Shown here in pieces: positions 15,649 through 23,847 of a stretch of DNA of 64,000 nucleotides. The stretch comes from Aquificota bacterium. GTDB taxonomy: Bacteria; Aquificota; Aquificia; Aquificales; Aquificaceae. The position numbers were made by a program, and so were the translations under genes. A model generated the notes under the pieces. The model was not told the origin of the DNA. It searched no databases and saw nothing but the letters and a program-made list of their open reading frames with translations. Numbering within the stretch: the first letter of the stretch is position 1; the number at the start of each line of letters is the position of its first letter. The DNA is taken from the NCBI GenBank assembly GCA_030549905.1, contig JAUQQK010000001.1, forward strand, positions 124,001-188,000. Direction: 5' to 3'.

Positions 15649-16754
15649 TCTCTAATCCTTCTGGCTCCCTCCTTGAGGGAGCCCCCATCCTTTGCATAAG
15701 ATATTCTTATCTTATATGCTGTGTTATTTTTCCCAAAATCTATACCAGGCGTTATAGCCACCCCTGCTTCTCTCAAAAGCCTCATGGACAGTTCATATCC
15801 CTCAACCCCATACCTGCTCACATCCGCCCATAAATAAAAAGCCCCCTCCGGGTATACTTCCACGTCAAGCACCTCCTTTAATTCCCCATAAAGCATATCC
15901 CTCCTTTTCCTGTATGTTTCCCTTACCTTTTCAAGGTATTCATAATCAAAAGCTTCTAAAGCCGCATACTGACTTAGCACGGGTGCGGAGATGTACAGGT
16001 TCTGTATGATAAGCTCCGCCTTTCTTACCAATTCTTCCTCCGGCAGGATAGCCCACCCAAGCCTGAAGCCCGGCATGCAGAAGGCTTTTGAAAAGCCGTT
16101 TATTACTATTGCCCTACGGCTAAATTCAAGGGCTGTTCTCTCCCTTTTATCATACACAAGCCCATGGTATACTTCGTCAGATATAAGGTATATGCCCCTC
16201 TCCTCACAGTATTCCGCAAGGGCTTTTAAATTGTCCTCCGAGTAGAGGTTTCCGGTTGGATTAGAGGGTGAGGATATATGAAGGGCTTTTATGTCTTTAT
16301 GCTCTTTCAGGTGGTCGGTGGTTATCTGATAGCTGGTGTCCTTGCCTATGTCTATGAAAAGGGGCTGTATATCCAGCACATGGGCGAAGTTTTTATAGCA
16401 TGGATAAGAGGGGTCTGGAAGGGCTATACTTTCACCGGCGCTTAGCAGCAGGGCATACACGACAAGAAAGGCACCAGATGTACCTGTGGTTATAACTACC
16501 CTTGAGGGTGAAACTTCCACACCATACTTATCGTGGTAGTGCTGAGCTATTCTTTCTCTCAGCTCCATAAGACCTAAGCTGGGTGTGTAGAAATACCTTC
16601 TATCCTTTATGGCTTTGTGCAGGGCTTCTATTACGCCGGGTGGAGGGTCAAGGTCTGGCTCTCCTATCTCCATATGCACCACATCTTTTAAAGATTGAGC
16701 CTCTCGAAGAAGGTCCATAACGATAAAGGGACTTAGCTTATCTACCCTTTTCAT
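15633..16754 (-). CDS. PLP-dependent aminotransferase, class I/II
   Basis: 373 residues. Fold-type I aminotransferase features include EPDLDPPPGVIEAL, SNPTGN (binding PLP and substrate), the pyridine-interacting SDEVYHGLVYD, and the Schiff-base Lys in NGFSKAFCMPGFRLGWA. It resembles aspartate or aromatic aminotransferases of the AspC/AraT group; amino-acid specificity cannot be fixed by eye. It overlaps the end of the upstream FlgJ-like gene by 17 bp and is cotranscribed with it. Confidence 0.88.
   Translation of the reverse strand: MKRVDKLSPFIVMDLLREAQSLKDVVHMEIGEPDLDPPPGVIEALHKAIKDRRYFYTPSLGLMELRERIAQHYHDKYGVEVSPSRVVITTGTSGAFLVVYALLLSAGESIALPDPSYPCYKNFAHVLDIQPLFIDIGKDTSYQITTDHLKEHKDIKALHISSPSNPTGNLYSEDNLKALAEYCEERGIYLISDEVYHGLVYDKRERTALEFSRRAIVINGFSKAFCMPGFRLGWAILPEEELVRKAELIIQNLYISAPVLSQYAALEAFDYEYLEKVRETYRKRRDMLYGELKEVLDVEVYPEGAFYLWADVSRYGVEGYELSMRLLREAGVAITPGIDFGKNNTAYKIRISYAKDGGSLKEGARRIRDYLMI
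15663..15683. terminator. Hairpin inside the aminotransferase 3' end, downstream of the OmpA-like gene
   Basis: GGCTCCCTC and GAGGGAGCC form a perfect 9-bp stem with a 3-nt loop, 15 bp past the OmpA-like stop codon. No T-run follows on the plus strand. It lies inside the coding end of the convergent aminotransferase, so the codons there also encode an RNA hairpin. It could stabilise or terminate the OmpA-like mRNA. Confidence 0.45.
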
Positions 16755-17019
16755 CTCTCATATTTTCAAGGAGAAACTTTGCTACGCCTATACCACCAGC
16801 CTGTGCAAGTTTCCTGCTAAGGTTTTCCAAAAAGCTATCATAGTATAACCTGTAATCAAAAGACTTGCTCTCTAACATGGGCTTAAAAGCTTCTTTAAGA
16901 ACCTCCTTTAGAAGTATAGCTTCAAACTCTACAGCCAGTTCCTTTTTATCCTTTTTAAGCATCTCCTGATAGTTCATGCCTGGTAAGGAATAGTTTATTC
17001 TGCCCGTTCCCTCCATCAT
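16738..17019 (-). CDS. FlgJ N-terminal-domain-like flagellar rod-binding protein
   Basis: 93 residues. The segment KKDKKELAVEFEAILLKEVLKEAFKPMLESKS…YYDSFLENLSRKLAQAGGIGVAKFLLENM matches the rod-binding domain of FlgJ (FEAxxLxxMLKxMRx…, …LxxQxxxGIGxAxxL). The muramidase domain of enterobacterial FlgJ is absent, as in many non-proteobacterial versions. It would cap or guide rod assembly in the periplasm. It precedes and overlaps the aminotransferase gene; its start codon is 13 bp from that of the divergent Omp85 gene. Confidence 0.75.
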   Translation of the reverse strand: MMEGTGRINYSLPGMNYQEMLKKDKKELAVEFEAILLKEVLKEAFKPMLESKSFDYRLYYDSFLENLSRKLAQAGGIGVAKFLLENMRDEKGR

Positions 17020-17020
17020 T

Positions 17021-17033
17021 TAAAATTATAGCA
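17021..17033. promoter_or_regulatory. Overlapping divergent promoters, flgJ-like/omp85
   Basis: Only 13 bp separate the start codons. On the minus strand TGCTATAAT (17033-17025) is 5 nt before the flgJ-like ATG; its TG uses the omp85 start codon region GCATGC. On the plus strand TAAAAT (17021-17026) is 6 nt before the omp85 ATG. No Shine-Dalgarno sequences are possible within the gap. Both transcripts should be leaderless. Confidence 0.55.
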
Positions 17034-19633
17034 TGCTTCCACTTTTTCTGCTCCTTATTCCACTTACAGCTCTGGCAAACGTCTTTTTAATGTCAAACTA
17101 TCCTCTCAGAGGCACAAACCTTGAAAAGGTAATAAATAAGGACAACTACAGGGAAATGGTGGAAATACTCAAAAACATTGAGGACGTAAAGGAAGTTTAT
17201 GTGATGGAGGAGGAAGATAAGGTTTATCTTTACATAGAAAGATACCCCATAATCAAAAAGGTAGAAATAAGGGGAAATGTGGCAATTGCTAAGGAGGATG
17301 TGCTATCTTATCTTGGTATTTATGAGGGAATGCCTGTAAAGAAGGAGGGGTTAAAAGAGGAAGAGCTTTCGGAAAGGATAAAAAGACTGTATATGGATAG
17401 GGGGTTTCTTGACGCACAGGCAGCCATAACCCTTTATATGGATGAGGAAGGCTATATATACCTTTATGTGGGTGTAGATGAGGGTCCCGTTTACTTCACA
17501 GAGGGTGGTGTGTATAAAGGTTCCACCTATCCACCAGAAAGGCTTGATAGGGTGGTGGGTATAACCAAGGGAAGAGTGGTAAATGAAGGCAATCTTAGGG
17601 ATGGCATTTTTAAACTTCAGGATTTTTACATAAAGGAGGGTTTCCTTGATAGTTTTGTTTATTACGAGGGTCTTCAAAAGATAAGGCTAAACAAGCCATA
17701 CATGAAGGTCTTATTGCCTATGGACCCACTTGCTAAGAAGAGCCCCCTTAGAATACTGGGTTCTATATCGGAGGGCATATCTAACCTGTTCAGACATCCA
17801 CTGGCTATCTTTGGTTCTTTAATAGGCAGGGGACATGTGGCAAAACCCCTATTCCAGATAGTGGAAGGTGCAAGGTACAACATTGAATTTCACGGGCAAA
17901 GCTTTTTTGACGCAAAAACTTTAAGAGAAGTAAGCGGGCTCGAAAGGAAGGGAATAGACTCTTTCTCCCTTGATGAGGCAAGAGAAAGCCTCCTGTTAGC
18001 CTATAAGAGAAAGGGCTTTTTTGATGCGGAGATTAACTACACCTTTGAAGGAAACAGGGTGGATTTTTACATAAAGGAAGGAGAAAGATACAAAACCATT
18101 GGTGAAGGTTTTGACGGAAAGCCCTACGATGAAGAAACTATAGAAGGTGTGCTTGCTTTAAGGTTAGAAGCCTTAAAAAGAGAAGGCTATACCCTTGCGG
18201 ACGGCAGGTTAAAAAAGGAAGTTTTGAGGGACAAAAAAGAAGTAAAAGTTTCCTTTGAAATAGAAAAGGGTAAAAAACAGATACTCAAGGATATCATATA
18301 CGAAGGCGAGGAAAAGGAACTTAAGAAAATATTCAGAAAACACAGAGAAAAACTGCCAGCCATTTTCAATACGGAGCTCATAGAAGCTTTAAACTTGGAC
18401 ATAAGGCAATACTTTCTGAAAAAGGGCTTTATGGAGGGCGATTTTGATATAAAGGTGGATATAAAGGAGGAAGGGGATACCACCTATTATACTTATTTAT
18501 ACACCATAAGGGAAGGACCTTCATACAAACTTGGGGAAACCATCTACTATGGATATAAAAAAACAAGGCAGAGGGAACTAAGCTACATTACAGAATATGG
18601 CACTAAATACAGTGAGGAGTTGAACAATAAAACCTTATACAGCCTTTTAAACAGCGGTATTTTTAGCGGTGTTAACATAAAAACTTTTATGGATAGAGAT
18701 AAAAAGCTTGTGCATAGACTTATTGAGGTTTCAGAAGACAAAAGGGGACTGCTGGACTTTTCCTTAGGCTACAACACGGAAGAGAAACTATCCCTTGAAA
18801 CCTTTTTTGGTGCCAAGAACCTTTTAGGGGTGGGTATATCCGCAGGGGCAAGATATAGAAAAACAGGAAAGCGGGAGCTATACAGCTTAGAGCTTTCGGA
18901 CAATTTTCTCTTCAGCAGAAGGCTCTGGTTTAAAAGCTCCATCTTCAAAACCTATGAAGAGCATAAAAGCTACAACCTGGACTCCCATGCCATAACAGGG
19001 CAGGTGGGTTATAGAATTACCGCCAATACATCCATAGGTCCAGCCTTTAGCCTTCTTGAAAACAAAGTGGAGGGCACCACCTATAATATAAAGAAATATG
19101 GCTTTTTCCTGTTGAGGGAGTATAAGGACGATATTTTCTTACCAAAGCGAATACATTACGACAACTTGAGCTTAAGCTTTGCCGATGGAGATGTAAGATA
19201 CTGGAAGTCTGAGCTTTCCACCTTTTATCTCATACCTCTCAGAAGAAACTATAAACTGAGCTTTAAGGTAGCTGGTGGTGCAGTGTCAAAATCTGCTCCT
19301 GTATTTGAACGGTTCTTCCTTGGCGGACTGAGGGACCTCAGGGGTTATTCTTTTGAAGATATAGGTTATCCTAAAGGTGGGCGATACTACATTTTCGGAA
19401 GGTTAGAGTTTATAGCACCTTTAAAGGAGCCTTTTATAGGTGTGGTCTTCACAGACATAGGCAACACGGCAGAAAGGTATAAAGACATGTTTAAGAGCAT
19501 GAAAAAGGACGTGGGCTTGGCGGTAGGCGTTGACACACCAATAGGTCCTATAAGGCTTGACGTGGCTTTTCCCATGGAAAAGGAAGTTCACACAAGGTTT
19601 AAGATATATCTATCTGTGGGCTATTATTACTGA
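17033..19633 (+). CDS. Omp85-superfamily outer-membrane protein (BamA/TamA-like)
   Basis: 866 residues. A signal peptide (MLPLFLLLIPLTALA) is followed by about five POTRA-type repeats to roughly residue 570 (IIKKVEIRGNVAIAKEDVLSYLGIYEGMPV is a clear one) and a C-terminal beta-barrel. The barrel has the Omp85 motif FFLGGLRDLRGYSFEDIG (usually VRGF; here RGY) and ends in aromatic residues (SVGYYY). Such proteins insert other barrels into the outer membrane. It could be BamA itself or a paralogue; no skp, lpxD or fabZ neighbours support BamA. Its 3' end overlaps a small minus-strand ORF by 7 bp. Confidence 0.85.
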   Translation: MLPLFLLLIPLTALANVFLMSNYPLRGTNLEKVINKDNYREMVEILKNIEDVKEVYVMEEEDKVYLYIERYPIIKKVEIRGNVAIAKEDVLSYLGIYEGMPVKKEGLKEEELSERIKRLYMDRGFLDAQAAITLYMDEEGYIYLYVGVDEGPVYFTEGGVYKGSTYPPERLDRVVGITKGRVVNEGNLRDGIFKLQDFYIKEGFLDSFVYYEGLQKIRLNKPYMKVLLPMDPLAKKSPLRILGSISEGISNLFRHPLAIFGSLIGRGHVAKPLFQIVEGARYNIEFHGQSFFDAKTLREVSGLERKGIDSFSLDEARESLLLAYKRKGFFDAEINYTFEGNRVDFYIKEGERYKTIGEGFDGKPYDEETIEGVLALRLEALKREGYTLADGRLKKEVLRDKKEVKVSFEIEKGKKQILKDIIYEGEEKELKKIFRKHREKLPAIFNTELIEALNLDIRQYFLKKGFMEGDFDIKVDIKEEGDTTYYTYLYTIREGPSYKLGETIYYGYKKTRQRELSYITEYGTKYSEELNNKTLYSLLNSGIFSGVNIKTFMDRDKKLVHRLIEVSEDKRGLLDFSLGYNTEEKLSLETFFGAKNLLGVGISAGARYRKTGKRELYSLELSDNFLFSRRLWFKSSIFKTYEEHKSYNLDSHAITGQVGYRITANTSIGPAFSLLENKVEGTTYNIKKYGFFLLREYKDDIFLPKRIHYDNLSLSFADGDVRYWKSELSTFYLIPLRRNYKLSFKVAGGAVSKSAPVFERFFLGGLRDLRGYSFEDIGYPKGGRYYIFGRLEFIAPLKEPFIGVVFTDIGNTAERYKDMFKSMKKDVGLAVGVDTPIGPIRLDVAFPMEKEVHTRFKIYLSVGYYY

Positions 19634-19779
19634 TTCCTATGGAACCTTGTATTTATCTTTTGCCTGTATTCATCTATCTTGTCCCTTCTGTGCTGTGGGT
19701 TGCTAAAGTATAGCAAGCTTAATAAAAGGGAAAGCAGGGCAAGCAGAAGCAGTAGAAGAAGCGCGGTGCTTTTCTTCAT
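19627..19779 (-). CDS. Predicted 50-residue single-span membrane protein downstream of coxA
   Basis: ATG at 19779 gives MKKSTALLLLLLL… : a Lys-flanked leucine-rich transmembrane helix (residues 6-25) followed by a charged, Arg/Lys-rich tail ending in HRNQ. It begins 13 nt past the terminator-like hairpin behind coxA, without a convincing SD, and its stop lies within the 3' end of the Omp85 gene. I do not recognise a family. Position suggests a small oxidase accessory subunit (CcoQ-like role), but that is inference; the ORF could be spurious. Confidence 0.4.
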   Translation of the reverse strand: MKKSTALLLLLLLALLSLLLSLLYFSNPQHRRDKIDEYRQKINTRFHRNQ

Positions 19780-19792
19780 ATTACAAATAAGA

Positions 19793-19808
19793 GGGGGCAA
19801 TCGCCCCC
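19793..19808 (-). terminator. Rho-independent-type hairpin after coxA
   Basis: GGGGGC-AATC-GCCCCC is a perfect 6-bp stem with a 4-nt loop, 7 bp beyond the coxA stop. On the minus strand it is followed by TCTTATTTG, a moderately T-rich tail. The same GGGGGC/GCCCCC stem recurs at 60749. Confidence 0.65.
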
Positions 19809-19815
19809 GAAGGCT

Positions 19816-21435
19816 TTATGCCTTCTTATGCTGTTTTTCAAGCCATTCATAGTTGTATGGGTCCCAGTCTTCTGGCATGTGAGGTATCTTATCAAAGTTG
19901 TGGGGTGGTGGTGGTGAAGGTATGAGCCACTCGAGAGAAGGAGACTGCCAGGGGTTGTCTTCCGCCTTAGGTCCAAGCTTGGTGGATAGTATAAGGTTTG
20001 CAAGGGCTATGAATACTCCAAAAGCAAGGATAAAGGCACCTATGGTTTGGAGCTCATGAAGTCTAACCCACTCAGGTATAGGTGGATAGTCCGCATACCT
20101 TCTTGGCATACCTTCAAGACCCACTATGAACTGAAGGAAGTAAAAGAGGTTAGAGCCTATCATGATTATTACAAGACCTATCTTACCCCACAGCTCACTA
20201 TACATTCTGCCGGTTATCTTTGGATACCAGTAGTGGAAGCCACCAAAGACTGCAAGGGTAAGAGCCATTCCAAGCACATAGTGGAAGTGGGCTACTACAA
20301 AATGAGAATCGTGCACTGCTATGTCAAAGGCAGGAAGGCCAAGGGGTATTCCAGTAAGACCACCAATAAGGAACATGAATATGGCACTGAGAGTATAAAG
20401 CATGGGTGTGGTAAACCTGACAGAACCCTTGTAAAGGGTAAATACCCAGTTGAATATCTTTATACCCGTAGGCACGCCTATGAGCACAGTGGTGTAGGAA
20501 AAGAGTATCCTTATCCAGTCTGGCACACCGCTGGTAAACATGTGATGTATCCATACCATAAAACCAAGGATTGCTATACCCCATATGGCGAATATCATGG
20601 AAGTTCTTCCGAATATCTCCCTTCTTGAGAAGGTGGCTATCATCTCAGATATAAGGCCAAAGGCTGGTAGTATCATCACATATACCACAGGGTGAGAATA
20701 AAACCAGAAGAGGTTCTGATACAGAAGCGGGTCTCCACCCCTTGTAGGGTCAAAGAAGGCAGTATGGAAATACTTATCCATAAGGAGCATGGTTACGGCT
20801 CCTGCAAGGGCTGGCACGCCGAGAATCTGTATTACGTTCATGGCAAGGAAAGCATGAAGGAAGAGGTTCATCTTTCTGAGGGTTATACCGGGTGCTCTCA
20901 TGGTAAGGTTTGTCACCACAAGGTTTATGGCACTGGCAAGGGAGGAAGCTCCAAGCATGTGTATTATAAGAGCATAGAAGGCAACTGGTCCTGCATTCTC
21001 GTTAAGTGAGAAGGGGGGATAACCCGTCCACATCATTCTGATATGGTTCCCGGGCAGGAATGTAAGCAATGCCAGGACGCTTGCTGCGAAGAAAAGCCAA
21101 TAGCTAAGGGCGTTAAGCCTTGGGAAGGCTACATCTCTTGCACCTATCATTAGTGGCAGTAAATAGTTTCCAAAGGAACCCCATATGGCAACTGCCCACC
21201 AGAACTGCATAAGGACTCCGTGAACTGTAAGAGCCTGATTGTACGCATCTTCCGACATGTACTGGAGACCAGGCTGATAGAGTTCAAGCCTTATGGCTAA
21301 GGCGGAAAGCCCTGCTATGAGGAAGAAGATAAGGCTTGTGATGCCATACATGATGCCTATCTTCTTGTGGTCTGTGGTAAAGAGCCACTCTTTGAGCCCT
21401 GCACTAAAATATGGTCTGTAGCTTACTGCTGCCAT
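19816..21435 (-). CDS. coxA: Cytochrome c oxidase subunit I, A2-type
   Basis: 539 residues, 12 predicted membrane helices. Heme a ligands are H72 and H385, heme a3 ligand H383, CuB ligands H248, H297, H298, with cross-link Tyr Y252. The helix-VI motif is FYSHPVVY: the D-channel Glu of A1 oxidases is missing and the Tyr-Ser pair that defines A2-type heme-copper oxidases is present. The K-channel Lys K326 (PTGIKIF) is kept. It reduces O2 to water while pumping protons. Good SD (AAAGGAGGTG). Last gene of coxC-sco1-coxB-coxA. Confidence 0.97.
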   Translation of the reverse strand: MAAVSYRPYFSAGLKEWLFTTDHKKIGIMYGITSLIFFLIAGLSALAIRLELYQPGLQYMSEDAYNQALTVHGVLMQFWWAVAIWGSFGNYLLPLMIGARDVAFPRLNALSYWLFFAASVLALLTFLPGNHIRMMWTGYPPFSLNENAGPVAFYALIIHMLGASSLASAINLVVTNLTMRAPGITLRKMNLFLHAFLAMNVIQILGVPALAGAVTMLLMDKYFHTAFFDPTRGGDPLLYQNLFWFYSHPVVYVMILPAFGLISEMIATFSRREIFGRTSMIFAIWGIAILGFMVWIHHMFTSGVPDWIRILFSYTTVLIGVPTGIKIFNWVFTLYKGSVRFTTPMLYTLSAIFMFLIGGLTGIPLGLPAFDIAVHDSHFVVAHFHYVLGMALTLAVFGGFHYWYPKITGRMYSELWGKIGLVIIMIGSNLFYFLQFIVGLEGMPRRYADYPPIPEWVRLHELQTIGAFILAFGVFIALANLILSTKLGPKAEDNPWQSPSLEWLIPSPPPPHNFDKIPHMPEDWDPYNYEWLEKQHKKA

Positions 21436-21450
21436 GGTGATGCACCTCCT

Positions 21451-22167
21451 TTAAAGGTTTCCTTTATTTAAAACTTCGCTCGTTTGCATACCCTGATTTA
21501 GCCATTTTTCAAACTCCTCTTTTGGTACCACCTTGAGAACAGCTGCCATCTTAGAATGCTGTGTGCCACAATACTCTCTGCAGAAGACCCAGTATTCACC
21601 AGGCTTGTTTATCTGGAACCACATGTGGGTTATCCTTCCGGGAACTGCGTCCTCCATAACTTTTGCAGGATGAACGTAGAAGGAATGTATTACATCTCTT
21701 GAAGTAAGAAGAACCTTCACCGGTGTTTCAGCGGGCAGATACGCCTTGAACATATCGTTGACCTCTTCAGGCTTAAGGTAGGTATTAGTCTCTGGGTTTA
21801 CCACGCTGTTGAAGAAGGAAAACACCTTTTTGCCATTTGGATATTCAAACTCCCAGCCCCACATGAAGGCGGTAACCTTTATTTCCATAGCCTTTTCTGG
21901 TGCGTTTCTCTGAACCCTGTAGAAGGCAAAGCTATGAGTTGCCAAATATATAACCACTATGGTGGGTATTATGGTCCAGAGCACTTCTAAAGCCTTGCTT
22001 TCATGCACATGCTGAGCCTTTTCATTCACACCCTTCCTGTAGCGGTATTTCCAGAGAAATATGGCCGCTGGTATGAAAACCACCAGATAAATTACAACAG
22101 CCACGAACAGCCAAATTTCATACATGGTCTGCCAGTAGTTGGCAGGATAGGCTAGCACTTCCTTCAT
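21451..22167 (-). CDS. coxB: Cytochrome c oxidase subunit II with CuA site
   Basis: 238 residues: two N-terminal membrane helices (17-40, 62-80) and a periplasmic cupredoxin domain. CuA ligands are H161 and the FCREYCGTQHSKM motif (C196, E198, C200, H204, M207). There is no CxxCH, so unlike caa3-type subunits it has no fused cytochrome c domain and must take electrons from a separate carrier. The start overlaps the end of sco1 by 4 bp. Confidence 0.96.
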   Translation of the reverse strand: MKEVLAYPANYWQTMYEIWLFVAVVIYLVVFIPAAIFLWKYRYRKGVNEKAQHVHESKALEVLWTIIPTIVVIYLATHSFAFYRVQRNAPEKAMEIKVTAFMWGWEFEYPNGKKVFSFFNSVVNPETNTYLKPEEVNDMFKAYLPAETPVKVLLTSRDVIHSFYVHPAKVMEDAVPGRITHMWFQINKPGEYWVFCREYCGTQHSKMAAVLKVVPKEEFEKWLNQGMQTSEVLNKGNL

Positions 22168-22961
22168 TGGTGCACCTCCTTTCTATTTCTGTTATAAAAA
22201 TATGCAAGGGATAAGGTGGCAAAAAGGCCAAAAAGCCCCATACCTGCAAATATGAGGGTAGGGTCTATCACATACCTGCTTCTTGCATGGTCATAACGGT
22301 AGCAGGCAAGTATGGCAAGGTCTACAAGCCTGTTTACAGAGGGTCTTTCCCTCTGGGCATCTATAAAAGCAAGGCTCACATCCTTCTCTCTAAGGAAAGC
22401 CCCATACAGATACCTCATCACCTTACCATCAGGAGATAGGAATATGGTAGCGTTTGGGTGTATGAATATCTTGTCCCTGTCTATGTAGTAAAACTTATAA
22501 CCCACAGCCTGTGTTAGTTTTCTTATATCTTCCTTAGATAGAAGACCTACCAGCCAGTTAGATGGAGGTTCTGTTGTCTTGAAATTCTTCAGCATAAAAT
22601 CCCGCATGGTTTGAAAGTTATCCCTATCATCAAAGGAAAGCACCACATACCTGTAGTCCTCAGAGAGGTTTTTTGATACCTTATACAGATGTTCTGCAGA
22701 TATGGGACACACAGAATCGCAGGTGTAGTATGCAAAAAGTAGAGCCGTAGGCTTGCCCTTTATAAACTCCCTAAAGCTCACTTCGCCCCTTGGCGTCTTT
22801 ACCTTCACATCAGGCACCTCTTTGCCTATGTAAAGGTCCTCCTGAATTCTTACCACGCTTACATCCTGCTCACCGTAATAGCTTGTGTATCTGCCATACT
22901 CATAGGGCTCTCGGGCAAAGGAGAGGGATATAAGAAGCATGATAACTGCCCACATGCTCAT
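22164..22961 (-). CDS. SCO1/SenC-family copper chaperone for CuA
   Basis: 265 residues. It has an N-terminal hydrophobic signal/anchor, then a thioredoxin-like domain with the copper-binding CDSVC (CxxxC) and a downstream His in KIFIHPNATIFLSPDGKV. A second hydrophobic helix near residues 228-252 makes it doubly membrane-attached. SCO proteins deliver copper or reduce cysteines at the CuA centre of CoxB. It sits between coxC and coxB with 4-bp overlaps on both sides, so it is translated with its target. Confidence 0.92.
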   Translation of the reverse strand: MSMWAVIMLLISLSFAREPYEYGRYTSYYGEQDVSVVRIQEDLYIGKEVPDVKVKTPRGEVSFREFIKGKPTALLFAYYTCDSVCPISAEHLYKVSKNLSEDYRYVVLSFDDRDNFQTMRDFMLKNFKTTEPPSNWLVGLLSKEDIRKLTQAVGYKFYYIDRDKIFIHPNATIFLSPDGKVMRYLYGAFLREKDVSLAFIDAQRERPSVNRLVDLAILACYRYDHARSRYVIDPTLIFAGMGLFGLFATLSLAYFYNRNRKEVHQ

Positions 22962-23743
22962 GCCAGACTACCTATAAGATATGCACTGCTTGCCACAAGA
23001 AGCCACATGATATCCACAAAGTGCCAGTAAAGGGTTATCGCCTTTATGTAGGTGTGTCCCTTGTGCTCGCTGGCTTTTCCGCTCAGAAGCAGGTAAAGGC
23101 CCACCACCATGGTAAGAAGACCAACCACTATGTGAGAGGTATGTATGCCCGTAAGCATGTAAAAGCCCGTGCCATACATGTTTGAGCTGAGGGTAAAGCC
23201 CTCGTGCCAGAGGTGTAGCCACTCAATTATATGTATTACCATGAAGGCACCACCAAGAAACATGGTAAGCAGCATAAAGAGGGCGGAAAGGGCATTTTTA
23301 CCCTTTTCAAAGAGCTTTTCAGATATGGCTATGGTGCCGCTGGAAGCCCACAGGATAAAGGTGAGAAGAACTGGTATTTTAAGGTTCATGCCTTCGGGAA
23401 CCCACTGATGCCAGATATCCGCATGGGTAGCCCTTGCCATGTAAAAGCCTGCAAACATGGTGCCGAATATGACCACCTCCGAGACGATAAAGAACATCAT
23501 GGCGGGCATACCAAGCCCTTCCTCGTGTCCCTTTGAGAAAAATTCCTGAATCCACCCAGCTATACCCACCACAAACAGGACCAGGCTCACACCCCCGAAA
23601 AGGAGGGCAAGCATGGGCTTCTGCCATACCATATAGGCTATGAAGGTAAGGGGGACCAGAAGAACCGCGAGACCTACTGGCAGGGGCCAGTAGCTATACT
23701 CGTGCTCTCCAAGGTGATGGTGATGCACCTCATGCTGTGCCAT
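22958..23743 (-). CDS. coxC: Cytochrome c oxidase subunit III
   Basis: 261 residues with seven predicted helices. The family motifs GTMFAGFYMARATH and YWHFVDIMWLLVASSAYLIG are present. The N-terminus is unusually His-rich (MAQHEVHHHHLGEH), which could bind metal. It lacks redox centres and supports proton pumping stability. First gene of the oxidase operon with SD AAAGAGGAGGTTG. Confidence 0.94.
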   Translation of the reverse strand: MAQHEVHHHHLGEHEYSYWPLPVGLAVLLVPLTFIAYMVWQKPMLALLFGGVSLVLFVVGIAGWIQEFFSKGHEEGLGMPAMMFFIVSEVVIFGTMFAGFYMARATHADIWHQWVPEGMNLKIPVLLTFILWASSGTIAISEKLFEKGKNALSALFMLLTMFLGGAFMVIHIIEWLHLWHEGFTLSSNMYGTGFYMLTGIHTSHIVVGLLTMVVGLYLLLSGKASEHKGHTYIKAITLYWHFVDIMWLLVASSAYLIGSLA

Positions 23744-23824
23744 TTTTCAACCTCCTCTTTAAGAACTCTAACACCATTAATTTAAAACACCAAAGCCAGG
23801 CAATTTATAACATATGTTTATATT

Positions 23825-23830
23825 ATTATA
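23825..23830 (-). promoter_or_regulatory. Candidate -10 box of the cox operon
   Basis: TATAAT on the minus strand in an AT-rich 104-bp gap between the pentaheme cytochrome and coxC. No good -35 at 17 bp is visible, and it leaves an ~75-nt leader before the SD. Transcription from the upstream cytochrome gene could also read through. Confidence 0.35.
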
Positions 23831-23847
23831 AAAGATTTTTATTCAAA

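Noticed and set aside
20047-20628. 193-codon plus-strand ORF inside coxA
   Set aside because: Antisense to a clear coxA with all metal ligands; composition is Lys/Tyr/His-rich mirror coding, no domain, no SD.
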